A stretch of 64,000 nucleotides of DNA from RCIO01 sp965232405. Lineage in GTDB: Bacteria > Pseudomonadota > Alphaproteobacteria > Rhizobiales > Rhizobiaceae. The DNA is taken from the NCBI GenBank assembly GCA_965232405.1, contig OZ246966.1, positions 1,488,001 through 1,552,000 on the forward strand, given 5' to 3'. The position numbers and the translations under genes are program-made. Below are positions 17,594-25,416 of this stretch, piece after piece. Numbering within the stretch: the first letter of the stretch is position 1; the number at the start of each line of letters is the position of its first letter. Under the pieces are notes generated by a model. The model saw nothing but the letters and a program-made list of their open reading frames with translations. It was not told the DNA's origin and made no database searches.

Positions 17594-18064
17594 TTAACGC
17601 AGCTCGACCGGCACAGCGGTCGTCTCCTTGATCTCCTCCATGACGAAGGACGCCGAGACGTCATCTATCGGCACCTTGGCGATGAGACGCTGATAGAGCC
17701 GGTCATAGGCTTTCACGTCGGCGACGCGGGCGCGCAGGATGTAATCGAGATCGCCGGACATGCGGTAGACACCGATGATCTCGGGAAATGACACCACCGC
17801 CTCACGAAACCGCTTCAGCCAGTCGGGATCGTGATGCCGGGTGCGCAGGATGACGAAGACCGACAGGCCGAGGCCCACCCTGTCCGCATCGATCAGCGCC
17901 ACACGGCCGGTGATGACGCCGCGCTCCTCCAGAAGCTTGACCCGCCGCCAGCAGGCATTGCGCGAAAGACCGAGACGCTCCGAGAGCTGATCGACGGTCA
18001 GCGTCGCGTCGCGCTGCAGTTCGGCCAGCAGCCGGCGGTCGGTTGTGTCCAGTTCTTCACTCAT
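17594..18064 (-). CDS. Lrp/AsnC-family transcription regulator
   Basis: A 156-residue regulator with an N-terminal helix-turn-helix (LDTTDRRLLAELQRDATLT, then LSERLGLSRNACWRRVKLLEE) and a C-terminal RAM domain (about 68-150) with GLSVFVIL, FPEIIGVYRMSGDLDYILRA and the final VSASFVMEEIKET. Such proteins form octamers and sense amino acids. A 15-base palindrome lies four bases before its start codon with a further half-site 41 bases on, indicating autoregulation. The divergent DUF6356 gene at 18171 shares this control region and may be co-regulated. Confidence 0.93.
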   Translation of the reverse strand: MSEELDTTDRRLLAELQRDATLTVDQLSERLGLSRNACWRRVKLLEERGVITGRVALIDADRVGLGLSVFVILRTRHHDPDWLKRFREAVVSFPEIIGVYRMSGDLDYILRARVADVKAYDRLYQRLIAKVPIDDVSASFVMEEIKETTAVPVELR

Positions 18065-18067
18065 TCG

Positions 18068-18115
18068 TGGGACATTGTCCCATCAATCGCGATTTCTCAA
18101 GGACATGTTGGGACA
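18068..18115. promoter_or_regulatory. Lrp operator: palindrome plus spaced half-site
   Basis: TGGGACATTGTCCCA (18068-18082) is a 7+1+7 palindrome. The half-site TGGGACA recurs at 18109-18115, exactly 41 bases away, close to four DNA turns. This arrangement fits cooperative binding by an Lrp-type octamer in the gap between the divergent lrp-like and DUF6356 genes. Confidence 0.7.
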
Positions 18116-18170
18116 ATTTGCATCGGCTTATGTGGTATCGTTCGCCGCAAAGTCGAATTGGAGACGCGCC

Positions 18171-18386
18171 ATGACCACCCGCATCGGACGGCTTTTCACT
18201 GCCCACCCAGCGAGTGTCGATGAAAGCTATTTCGAGCATATGGCGTTTGCCGCGTGGTTCTCGTCGCGGCTTGCGCTGGCTGCGGGCGCGGCACTTGTTC
18301 ATGCGCTGCTGCCCTTCATGTTCGAAAAGACAGCGAGCGGCATTATCCGACAGCTCTACGAACGAACGCACAACAGGGGCCACTGA
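18171..18386 (+). CDS. DUF6356 family small membrane protein
   Basis: A 71-residue protein, starting at the ATG at 18171 with GGAGACG upstream. The sequence RLFTAHPASVDESYFEHMAFAAWF followed by a hydrophobic stretch ALAAGAALVHALLPFMF and TASGIIRQLYER matches the DUF6356 family of short alphaproteobacterial proteins, which have one or two membrane-associated helices and no known function. It is divergent from the Lrp-like regulator. Confidence 0.8.
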   Translation: MTTRIGRLFTAHPASVDESYFEHMAFAAWFSSRLALAAGAALVHALLPFMFEKTASGIIRQLYERTHNRGH

Positions 18387-18420
18387 ACGACATGTGCCAC
18401 TGAGCCGCCCATCTCGATGA

Positions 18421-18630
18421 ACCGAGCTTTCTGGAAGACATCGTTTCAGCGCCCAGCCATTCGCTGATCGCGCAGAGCCACCGCAGCAGCTGGCAAAGGC
18501 TGTGATCAATGGCGGCGGGTTCGGCGTGGCCATCAGCACATTTGTGCCGGTTGGGGACCGGCTGGCGATCGCGGTCTCGCACCACAACAGCCAAATTCCC
18601 GTTCGACACAATAGCACCGCGCCGCTATAA
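18421..18630 (+). pseudogene. Possible gene remnant lacking a start
   Basis: An open frame of 69 codons directly after an in-frame stop at 18418-18420 has no plausible start codon. Its middle part, AKAVINGGGFGVAISTF followed by VPVGDRLAIAVS, looks like a piece of a folded enzyme (it recalls the C-terminal core strands of glutaminase- or beta-lactamase-like proteins), while both flanks are unconvincing. It may be what is left of a deleted gene between the DUF6356 gene and prfC. The prfC promoter must lie in or after it. Confidence 0.3.
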
Positions 18631-18658
18631 GCCCGCGCAGCCGAACGGAACTCCTCAC

Positions 18659-20254
18659 ATGGCCGAGAAAATCGAACAGGCGGTAGCACGCCGCCGCACA
18701 TTCGCGATCATTTCGCACCCTGACGCCGGCAAGACGACGCTGACGGAAAAGCTGCTTTTGTTCGGCGGCGCGATCCAGCTCGCCGGCGAGGTGAAGGCCA
18801 AGAAGGACAAGATCCAGACGCGCTCGGACTGGATGAAGATCGAGCGCGAGCGCGGCATTTCGGTCGTCACCTCGGTGATGACTTTTGAATATGGAGACCA
18901 CGTCTTCAACCTGCTGGATACGCCGGGCCACGAGGATTTTGCCGACGACACCTATCGGACGCTGACGGCAGTCGACAGCGCGGTCATGGTGATCGACGCG
19001 GCAAAGGGTATCGAACCGCGCACGCTGAAGCTGTTCGAGGTTTGCCGGCTGCGTGACATCCCGATCGTCACCTTCGTCAACAAGATGGACCGCGAAACGC
19101 GCGACCCGTTCGAGATACTGGACGAGATCGAGCAGAAACTGGCGCTCGACACCGCGCCGGTGACCTGGCCGATCGGCCGCGGCAAGAGCTTTGGCGGCAC
19201 CTATCATCTCGCCGACAACGCCGTGCGTCACGGCGACGCCGAGGAAGCCTGGACCTCGGTGAACGGACCGCAATCCGACAAGGTTGCGGGATTGCTGCCG
19301 GAGCATGAGCGCGAGGCGCTGACCGAGGAGATGGAGCTTGCGAGGGAGGCCTGCCGCCCGTTCGATCTGGCCGCCTTCCGCGAAGGGCATCTGACGCCGG
19401 TGTTCTTCGGCTCCGCGCTGCGCAATTTCGGCGTCCGCGATTTGATCGAAGCGCTGGGCGAATGGGCGCCGCAGCCGCGCGCACAGGATGCCGACCGCAG
19501 GCGGGTGGAAGCGAACGAGGACAAGATGACCTCCTTCGTCTTCAAGATCCAAGCGAATATGGATCCCAACCACCGCGACCGCATCGCCTTTGTGCGTGTA
19601 TGTTCGGGCAAGCTGCAACGCGGCATGAAGGCGAAGCTGACGCGAACCGGAAAGCAGCTCAGCCTCACCGCGCCGCAGTTCTTTTTCGCCAAGAGCCGCA
19701 TCACCGCCGACGAGGCATTTGCCGGCGACGTGGTTGGAATTCCCAATCACGGCACGCTGAGGATCGGCGACACGCTGACGGAGGGCGAGGAGCTCTATTT
19801 CCGCGGCGTGCCCAACTTCGCGCCGGAGATCCTGCGCCGCGTGCGACTGGGCGACGCGATGAAGGCCAAGAAGCTGAAGGAAGCCCTGCAGCAGATGGCC
19901 GAGGAAGGCGTGGTGCAGCTCTTCCTGCCCGAAGACGGTTCACCGGCCATGGTGGGCGTGGTTGGTGCGCTGCAGCTCGATGTGCTCAAGATGCGGCTTG
20001 AGGCGGAATATTCGCTGCCGGTCGATTTCGAGCCGGCGCGCTTCACCGTGTGCCGCTGGATCAGCGCCGAAAAGGCGGACCTGCAGCGTTTCATGGATAC
20101 GCACAAGGGCGACATTGCGCGCGATCTCGACGGCGACCCGGTGTTCATGGCGCCGCACGAATTCGGCCTCAACTACGAGGCTGAGCGCTGGAAGGACATC
20201 CGCTTCGATGCGGTGAAGGACTACCAGGTTACGGGCAAAGCGCAGGCAGCCTAG
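18659..20254 (+). CDS. prfC: Peptide chain release factor 3
   Basis: A 531-residue translational GTPase. G motifs are SHPDAGKTT (G1, residues 19-27), RGISVVTSVM (G2), DTPGHEDFADDTYR (G3) and NKMD (G4, near 141). Domain II and III follow, with FFGSALRNFGVRDLIEAL and FFFAKSRITADEAFAGD typical of RF3 and not of EF-G. RF3 removes RF1 and RF2 from the ribosome after peptide release. I start it at ATG 18659, where homology begins; 50 codons upstream in frame are non-family sequence. A hairpin terminator follows the stop. Confidence 0.96.
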   Translation: MAEKIEQAVARRRTFAIISHPDAGKTTLTEKLLLFGGAIQLAGEVKAKKDKIQTRSDWMKIERERGISVVTSVMTFEYGDHVFNLLDTPGHEDFADDTYRTLTAVDSAVMVIDAAKGIEPRTLKLFEVCRLRDIPIVTFVNKMDRETRDPFEILDEIEQKLALDTAPVTWPIGRGKSFGGTYHLADNAVRHGDAEEAWTSVNGPQSDKVAGLLPEHEREALTEEMELAREACRPFDLAAFREGHLTPVFFGSALRNFGVRDLIEALGEWAPQPRAQDADRRRVEANEDKMTSFVFKIQANMDPNHRDRIAFVRVCSGKLQRGMKAKLTRTGKQLSLTAPQFFFAKSRITADEAFAGDVVGIPNHGTLRIGDTLTEGEELYFRGVPNFAPEILRRVRLGDAMKAKKLKEALQQMAEEGVVQLFLPEDGSPAMVGVVGALQLDVLKMRLEAEYSLPVDFEPARFTVCRWISAEKADLQRFMDTHKGDIARDLDGDPVFMAPHEFGLNYEAERWKDIRFDAVKDYQVTGKAQAA

Positions 20255-20283
20255 AGCCCTTCGCGCAATAACGAGGTGTGAGG

Positions 20284-20304
20284 CCGGCGCGCGGCGCGCG
20301 CCGG
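20284..20304. terminator. Bidirectional GC-rich hairpin
   Basis: CCGGCGCGC (20284-20292) pairs with GCGCGCCGG (20296-20304) across a three-base loop, between the convergent prfC and the membrane protein gene at 20319. There is no T-run, but the position suits a terminator for both genes. Confidence 0.65.
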
Positions 20305-20318
20305 ACCTGTGCTCAAAT

Positions 20319-20699
20319 TCATGCGGTCTTGCTGTCGCCCGTAAACACGACCCAGCCGAACAGAAGCACGCCGGCAAAGACGATCAGTGAACCGACGGCA
20401 ACGAACGGCTCCATCGCCGGATTGCCCTTCAGCATCACGTAGAGCGACGGAATCATCACCACAACGCCGATGATGTAGACGGCGTATTGCAGCATCGGAA
20501 GGCGGCCCGACGCTTTGCCCGGGTGAAGTGCATAATAGACGCCGAACAGGGCCGACGTGACCCATCCAAGCAGATTGAGATGGGCGTGCGCGCCCATCGG
20601 ACTGTGGTCGCCCGCCATCGACATGTGAATGCCGATTGCGATGCCGATGATCAACAGGACAATGGCAGTACGGAAATACAGAGTGGCTATGAAAGGCAT
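20319..20699 (-). CDS. Small four-helix membrane protein with AHAHLNLLGW motif
   Basis: A 126-residue protein with four membrane helices. The centre holds HMSMAGDHSPMGAHAHLNLLGW and GVYYALHPG, reminiscent of histidine-bearing helices of haem-copper oxidase subunit I but far too short to be one. A paralogue with the same AHAHLNLxGWVT and YY motifs is encoded at 61524-61898. The histidines and membrane setting suggest haem or metal binding; this is inference. The ATG at 20699 is chosen because membrane homology begins there. It is convergent with prfC. Confidence 0.7.
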   Translation of the reverse strand: MPFIATLYFRTAIVLLIIGIAIGIHMSMAGDHSPMGAHAHLNLLGWVTSALFGVYYALHPGKASGRLPMLQYAVYIIGVVVMIPSLYVMLKGNPAMEPFVAVGSLIVFAGVLLFGWVVFTGDSKTA

Positions 20700-20939
20700 T
20701 GGCTTCCCCGTTTGAACCCGACGCCGCCAGGATAGCCGCCCTCCCCAGGGCGAAACGCTCCTGCGGCTCAAGGCGCCAAACAGGCGCCTGCCAGCCTCAG
20801 TCGGACGATCAGCCGGCACGCCACGCTATTTCGGCGCAAGCCGACTGGCAATCGGGATAGCGCGCGACACAGGGAAATTGTTTGGGATAGCCTCGCCGAT
20901 ACGCTGGTCAGCCGGCCAAAGCAAAGCCGGCGAAATCAG

Positions 20940-21194
20940 TCAGAGCGCGTTGTGCGAGCCGTCGCAGCAGGGCTGGTTGCCAGTCTGTTTGCAACCGCAA
21001 AAGAAGACCGTGCCGTCCTCCTCGGCGACATATCTGACTGGCCTCAAATCCGTCACTTCGTGGCTGCCATCGCAGAAGGGCTGTTTCGAAGAACGCCCGC
21101 AGGCGCACCAGAAATATGCCTTGCCGGCGACCACGTCGACCGCATAGGGCCCCTTTTGTGCAACAAGGGGTTCGGCTTTGTCGTTCATCGACAT
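20940..21194 (-). CDS. Tandem CDGSH iron-sulfur domain protein
   Basis: An 84-residue protein with two CDGSH motifs: CACGRSSKQPFCDGSH (about 30-45) and CGCKQTGNQPCCDGSH (about 66-81). Each C-x-C-x(n)-C-x(n)-H set binds a labile [2Fe-2S] cluster (3Cys-1His), as in mitoNEET relatives. Small double-CDGSH proteins occur widely in bacteria and are thought to serve redox sensing or cluster transfer. The start is ATG 21194, with a second ATG two codons later that has better spacing from GGGAG. It is upstream of the convergent-side membrane gene and downstream of ppk2 on the same strand, but about 100 bases apart. Confidence 0.92.
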   Translation of the reverse strand: MSMNDKAEPLVAQKGPYAVDVVAGKAYFWCACGRSSKQPFCDGSHEVTDLRPVRYVAEEDGTVFFCGCKQTGNQPCCDGSHNAL

Positions 21195-21294
21195 GGCTCC
21201 CTGCTCATCCGGCAACAATAGACGGCGCGCAAAGCCGGTCAATGCGCGAAACGGCGACCGCCCGTAACCGGCTGTCAGCTCCCCATGCCTGGTT

Positions 21295-22218
21295 TCAATA
21301 TTTCTGCGGGACGTAAAGCTCCGGCGGCAGGACCTTGCGTTCATAGTTGGGGTTGAACACCCGGTCCGGCAGCTCGACCTCCTCATGCGGCACGGGGCCA
21401 TAGGGCATCTGGCCAAGCAGATGGGCCATGCAGTTCAGCCTGGCGCGCTTCTTGTCGTTGCCTTCCACGATGTACCAGGGCGCTTCGGGAATGTTGGTGC
21501 GGGCGAACATTTCCTCCTTGGCCTTGGTGTACTGCTCCCAGCGCACACGCGACTGGAGGTCCATCGGCGACAGCTTCCACTGTTTCAGCGGGTCGTGGAT
21601 GCGCATGAGGAAGCGCATCTGCTGTTCCTCGTCGGTGATGGAAAACCAGTATTTGATCAGCGTGATGCCCGAGCGCACCAGCATGCGCTCGAACTCGGGC
21701 ACGTCATTGAAGAACTGCTCGACCTGATCTTCCGAGGCAAAGCCCATGACGCGCTCGACGCCGGCGCGGTTGTACCATGAGCGGTCGAACAGCACGATCT
21801 CGCCGCCGGCCGGCAGATGCGGCACATAGCGCTGGAAATACCATTGGGTCTTTTCGCGGTCTGACGGTGCGGGCAGTGCGACGACGCGCGCGACGCGCGG
21901 GTTGAGCCGCTGGGTTATGCGCTTGATGACGCCGCCCTTGCCGGCGGAATCGCGGCCCTCGAAGATAACCACCACCTTCTTCCTGTGATAGGAAACCCAG
22001 TCCTGCAGCTTGATCAGCTCGGACTGGAGCTTGAGCAGCTCGTGGAAATAGGTATGGCGGTCGATGGTTTCGGGGTGAGCCTTGGAATAGATGCGGCGGA
22101 TCTCTTCCGACATCGCCGGTTCGGAAAGTTCCAGCTCATAGTCTTCGTCCAACGTGTCGGCGAGTTCGGCCTCCAGCCAGTCCATGCCGCCATCTCCGTC
22201 CTTCGGTTTGCCCTGCAT
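21295..22218 (-). CDS. ppk2: Polyphosphate kinase 2
   Basis: A 307-residue PPK2-family enzyme. The Walker A loop is EGRDSAGKGG (87-96), followed by RVARVVALPAPSDREKTQWYFQRY, the Walker B/lid region DRSWYNRAGVERVMGF and the C-terminal AKEEMFARTNIPEAPWYIVEGNDKKRARLN. One kinase domain and the long N-terminal helix place it in class I, which mainly uses polyphosphate to phosphorylate nucleoside diphosphates to triphosphates. The ATG at 22218 is preferred to the frame's upstream start. About 290 bases of apparently gene-free DNA separate it from the divergent peroxiredoxin gene. Confidence 0.95.
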   Translation of the reverse strand: MQGKPKDGDGGMDWLEAELADTLDEDYELELSEPAMSEEIRRIYSKAHPETIDRHTYFHELLKLQSELIKLQDWVSYHRKKVVVIFEGRDSAGKGGVIKRITQRLNPRVARVVALPAPSDREKTQWYFQRYVPHLPAGGEIVLFDRSWYNRAGVERVMGFASEDQVEQFFNDVPEFERMLVRSGITLIKYWFSITDEEQQMRFLMRIHDPLKQWKLSPMDLQSRVRWEQYTKAKEEMFARTNIPEAPWYIVEGNDKKRARLNCMAHLLGQMPYGPVPHEEVELPDRVFNPNYERKVLPPELYVPQKY

Positions 22219-22508
22219 TCCCCGTCTCCAATGCCGCCCGCAATCCGGGCCTGATTTTGGCCGCACAATGCCGAAACCTTCATGAAGCTTTTATGGCAAA
22301 TCCGCTCACAGGCGAAGCGCGGGCCGCATAATGTGTCGCTGCATGAGCGTCGGCGCGCTGTTGGAAAAGCATTCCCGGCAGACGCGAAACCTGCCTGTTT
22401 CATTCTATTCGCGGCCGGTAATCGCGCTTTGATTTCTCGAATGCCTCCATGCCGGCGCTATGATGCGACAAACGCCAGAAGGCGGACCAACAAACATGGA
22501 GACGCGTC

Positions 22509-23168
22509 ATGGGCCTTCGCATCAACGATACCGCACCTGACTTCACTGCCGAAACCACACAGGGCACGATCGGCTTTCACAAGTGGATCGGAGACGGCTG
22601 GGCGGTGATGTTTTCACACCCGAAGGATTTTACCCCGGTCTGCACGACCGAGCTCGGCGCCATGGCCGGCATTGCGCCGGAATTCGAAAAGCGCGGCGTG
22701 AAAATTATCGGCATCTCGGTCGACCCGGTCGAAAGCCACGAAAAGTGGAAGGCCGATATCAAGACGGCGACCGGACACGACGTCGGCTACCCGCTGATCG
22801 CCGACAGCGACCTCGCAGTCGCCAAACTTTATGACATGCTGCCGGCCGATGCGGGCTCGAGCTATGAGGGCCGCACGCCTGCCGACAACCAGACGGTGCG
22901 TTCCGTCTACGTGATCGGGCCGGACAAGAAGATCAAGCTGGTCCTGACCTACCCGATGACGACCGGCCGTAACTTCAACGAGATCCTGCGGGCAATCGAC
23001 TCCATGCAGCTCACGGCCAAGCACCAGGTGGCGACGCCCGCCAACTGGAACCAGGGTGAGGATGTGATCGTGACCGCTGCCGTGTCCGACGAGGATGCCG
23101 AGAAGCGGTTTGGCGGTTTCGAGCGGGTGCTGCCTTATCTGCGCAAGACCAAGCAGCCGACGGCCTGA
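22509..23168 (+). CDS. 1-Cys peroxiredoxin (Prx6 type)
   Basis: A 219-residue peroxiredoxin. The peroxidatic cysteine is C45 in FSHPKDFTPVCTTELG; no second cysteine occurs, so this is a one-cysteine Prx6-type enzyme that needs an external thiol for recycling. The long C-terminal region with RTPADNQTVRSVYVIGPD, YPMTTGRNFNEILRAIDS and TPANWNQGEDVIV is typical of Prx6. It reduces peroxides in the cytoplasm. GGAGACG precedes the ATG, and a strong hairpin lies 34 bases after its stop. Confidence 0.95.
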   Translation: MGLRINDTAPDFTAETTQGTIGFHKWIGDGWAVMFSHPKDFTPVCTTELGAMAGIAPEFEKRGVKIIGISVDPVESHEKWKADIKTATGHDVGYPLIADSDLAVAKLYDMLPADAGSSYEGRTPADNQTVRSVYVIGPDKKIKLVLTYPMTTGRNFNEILRAIDSMQLTAKHQVATPANWNQGEDVIVTAAVSDEDAEKRFGGFERVLPYLRKTKQPTA

Positions 23169-23201
23169 CCGGCGGCCTTCATCACTTTTCAAACAAAAAA
23201 G

Positions 23202-23225
23202 GCCCGGCGCCTCGCGGCGCCGGGC
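23202..23225. terminator. Rho-independent terminator
   Basis: GCCCGGCGCC (23202-23211) pairs with GGCGCCGGGC (23216-23225) across a TCGC loop. A run of six A residues (23195-23200) lies on the left, which is a T-run for minus-strand transcription, so it should chiefly end the DUF7282 message and can also serve the peroxiredoxin gene. Confidence 0.85.
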
Positions 23226-23249
23226 GTTGTTCGTCCGACACAGCTCGGA

Positions 23250-23672
23250 CTACATGCTTTCGCCAATCGCGACATTTGCGACGGTATCGCCAATCATGAC
23301 GGGCCCATCCACATCGGTGGAACCGGGACCGAAATCATAGCTGTTGTTGTCGTTCGTCTCGTAATGCAGCATCAGCGTGACTTTGCTGTCGGGGTCGATC
23401 ATGGCCCCTGTGTCGATGCTGATGTCGCCGGTCATGCCCGGGTCGAGACGAATGTGGCCAAGCGAAGCCGGCGGTGCGCCGGCGGCCTCGTTGTGAATGA
23501 CCAGATAGCCTGGCCGATTGATCTCGGCTGAGACGTTGGTCACTTTCGAACCTTCGATCATTGCGCTCGCCGCATCGATCGAGACGCCGTCGGGGGTCGC
23601 GTCCTGCGCGAACGCGGCGCCCGAGGCTGCCAGTGCAATCGCAGAAGCGGCAAAGATACGGTTCAACATCAT
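23250..23672 (-). CDS. Secreted DUF7282-type beta-sandwich protein
   Basis: A 140-residue protein with a signal peptide (MMLNRIFAASAIALAASGAAFAQ, cut after AQ at about 23). The mature part has NRPGYLVIHNEAAGAPPASLGHIRLDPGMTGDI and VTLMLHYETNDNNSYDFG, a pattern of the DUF7282 domain, an Ig-like periplasmic or exported module of unknown function. Start at ATG 23672 with GGAGATTCC upstream; the second ATG is adjacent. It stands alone, with a terminator at its 3' end. About 260 bases upstream, up to coaBC, hold nothing I recognise except its promoter. Confidence 0.75.
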   Translation of the reverse strand: MMLNRIFAASAIALAASGAAFAQDATPDGVSIDAASAMIEGSKVTNVSAEINRPGYLVIHNEAAGAPPASLGHIRLDPGMTGDISIDTGAMIDPDSKVTLMLHYETNDNNSYDFGPGSTDVDGPVMIGDTVANVAIGESM

Positions 23673-23931
23673 GGAATCTCCATTCGTTAGGCTATGAGTT
23701 TGCCGCCCCACGGCAGATGCCGATGGTGCGGCGCGAATGTGCGAAGCCACGAACGGTCCCCCTCCGAGAGTTTCATCACGAAATACTGAGAGCAGTTCAG
23801 AACGCCGGAACACTGCCGAAAACCCCCGGAAACCCACCGGGTTGCGCAGGGGTGATCAACAAATCCAAATCGATGAAAAGAAAAATGAGGCCCGGAGAAT
23901 GGTCGCGTTCCGGGCCGGATCGCCGGCCCTG

Positions 23932-25380
23932 CTAGGCCAGTTTCTCCGCAACCAGTGCGGCTAGCTTTTCCGCGACTTCGACCTTGGTCATTTCCGGCCA
24001 GCTCTCGACGCCGGATGCCGAGACTATGCGGACGCGGTTTCGGTCGCCGCCCATCACGCCGCGCTCGCCAACGCCGCTGTCATGCGAGACATCATTGGCG
24101 ACGATGAAGTCGGCACCCTTCTTCTTCAGCTTGGCAGCGGCGTGTTTCTCGAGCTTTTCGGTTTCGGCGGCAAAACCGACGACCAACCCAGGCCGCTGCT
24201 TGTGATGGCCGACGGTGGCCAGAATATCGGGGTTCTCGATCATCGCCAGCGGCGGCGGTCCCTTGCCCGCGACCTTCTTGATCTTTTCGGCCCCCGTGTC
24301 GGCCGGTCGCCAGTCGGCGACCGCGGCAACAAAAATGCCGGCATCGGCGGGTAACTCGTTTTCGACGGCGGCCTTCATTTCGCGCGCCGTCTCGACACGG
24401 GTGACGGTGACGCCAGCGGGATCGGGGATGTTGACCGGACCGGACACAAGCCGGACATCGGCGCCGAGTGCGGCAAGCGCGGCGGCAATCGCATGGCCCT
24501 GCTTGCCCGACGAGCGGTTGGCAATGTAGCGAACCGGATCGAGAGGCTCATGGGTCGGGCCGGAGGTGACGACGATACGCTTGCCCGCAAGCATTTCCTT
24601 AGCCGGCTTCAGTATGCCTTCCACCGCCGCGACAATCTCCAGCGGTTCGGCCATACGCCCCTCGCCCGCCTCGCCGCTCTCCGCCATTTCACCGCGGTTG
24701 GGTCCGACAAAAGCGATGCCGTCGTCCGCCAGCATTTGCCGGTTGCGGCGGGTGGCGGGATGCGCCCACATGGCCGGGTTCATGGCGGGCGCCATAAGCA
24801 CCGGGGCGTTGGCCGCCATAAGCACAGCCGAGGCCAGATCGTTGGCGAGGCCGTTGGCCAGCTTTGCCATCAGATCGGCCGTGGCCGGCGCAACGACAAT
24901 GAGGTCAGCTTCACGCGCAAGGCGGATATGGCCGACATCCTGTTCGTCCTGCCGGTCAAACAGGTCGGTAAAAACGTGGTCTGCTGTCAGCGCTCCGACC
25001 GACAGCGGCGTGATGAATTGCTGTGCGGCTTCCGTCATCACGCAGCGAACCGACGCTCCACGCTCGCGCAGACGGCGGATCAGGTCGAGGCACTTATAGG
25101 CGGCGATGCCTCCAGCGATGATGAGCAGGATGCGGGCGCCGGCAATTCCCCTGCGGGCTGTCGCCGCCGGGCGGTCGACGGGGCTCTCACCGCCTTCCGA
25201 CAATTCGCGCAGGGCCTGCTCGATCCGCTCGATACGTTCCGGCGAAGCGGCCTCGCCATCGACCGCATCGCGGATCAGGACACGCGCCTGCTCCTCCATC
25301 GAGAGGTTGTTGCGCGCGGCAAGCCGGCGCAAATGGTCCTTTACCTCGGGATCGAGATTGCGGATCGTGACAGTTGCCAT
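23932..25380 (-). CDS. coaBC: CoaBC with an N-terminal FitA-like ribbon-helix-helix domain
   Basis: A 482-residue protein. Residues 1-42 (MATVTIRNLDPEVKDHLRRL and the rest of the domain, ending LIRDAV) are a FitA/Arc-type ribbon-helix-helix DNA-binding domain as found in antitoxins. A linker follows, then a full CoaBC: the flavin decarboxylase domain from about 80 (GARILLIIAGGIAAYKCLDL, and the conserved catalytic-type APAMNPAMW) and the cysteine ligase domain from about 268 (KRIVVTSGPTHEPLDPVRYIANRSSGKQG). CoaBC makes 4'-phosphopantetheine from phosphopantothenate in coenzyme A synthesis. Usual CoaBC starts near ILLIIAGGIAAYK, so the first 75 residues are extra. A palindrome overlaps the start codon. 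No PIN-type toxin gene is adjacent. Confidence 0.9.
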   Translation of the reverse strand: MATVTIRNLDPEVKDHLRRLAARNNLSMEEQARVLIRDAVDGEAASPERIERIEQALRELSEGGESPVDRPAATARRGIAGARILLIIAGGIAAYKCLDLIRRLRERGASVRCVMTEAAQQFITPLSVGALTADHVFTDLFDRQDEQDVGHIRLAREADLIVVAPATADLMAKLANGLANDLASAVLMAANAPVLMAPAMNPAMWAHPATRRNRQMLADDGIAFVGPNRGEMAESGEAGEGRMAEPLEIVAAVEGILKPAKEMLAGKRIVVTSGPTHEPLDPVRYIANRSSGKQGHAIAAALAALGADVRLVSGPVNIPDPAGVTVTRVETAREMKAAVENELPADAGIFVAAVADWRPADTGAEKIKKVAGKGPPPLAMIENPDILATVGHHKQRPGLVVGFAAETEKLEKHAAAKLKKKGADFIVANDVSHDSGVGERGVMGGDRNRVRIVSASGVESWPEMTKVEVAEKLAALVAEKLA

Positions 25381-25405
25381 GACAGCAATGATAGCAATGC
25401 TGTCA
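25380..25405. promoter_or_regulatory. Palindrome at the coaBC start codon
   Basis: TGACAGC (25380-25386) and GCTGTCA (25399-25405) flank a 12-base centre that contains TGATAGCA (25389-25396), a match to the half-site I recall for the gonococcal FitA antitoxin. AGCAATG is also repeated with a nine-base period (25384, 25393). The site begins on the coaBC start codon and is well placed for autoregulation by the fused RHH domain. Confidence 0.55.
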
Positions 25406-25416
25406 AAAAATGGAAG

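Noticed and set aside
22330..22440. Small frame starting MCRCMSVGALLEKHSRQ in the ppk2-peroxiredoxin gap
   Set aside because: Only 33 codons, no conserved features visible and no proper ribosome site.
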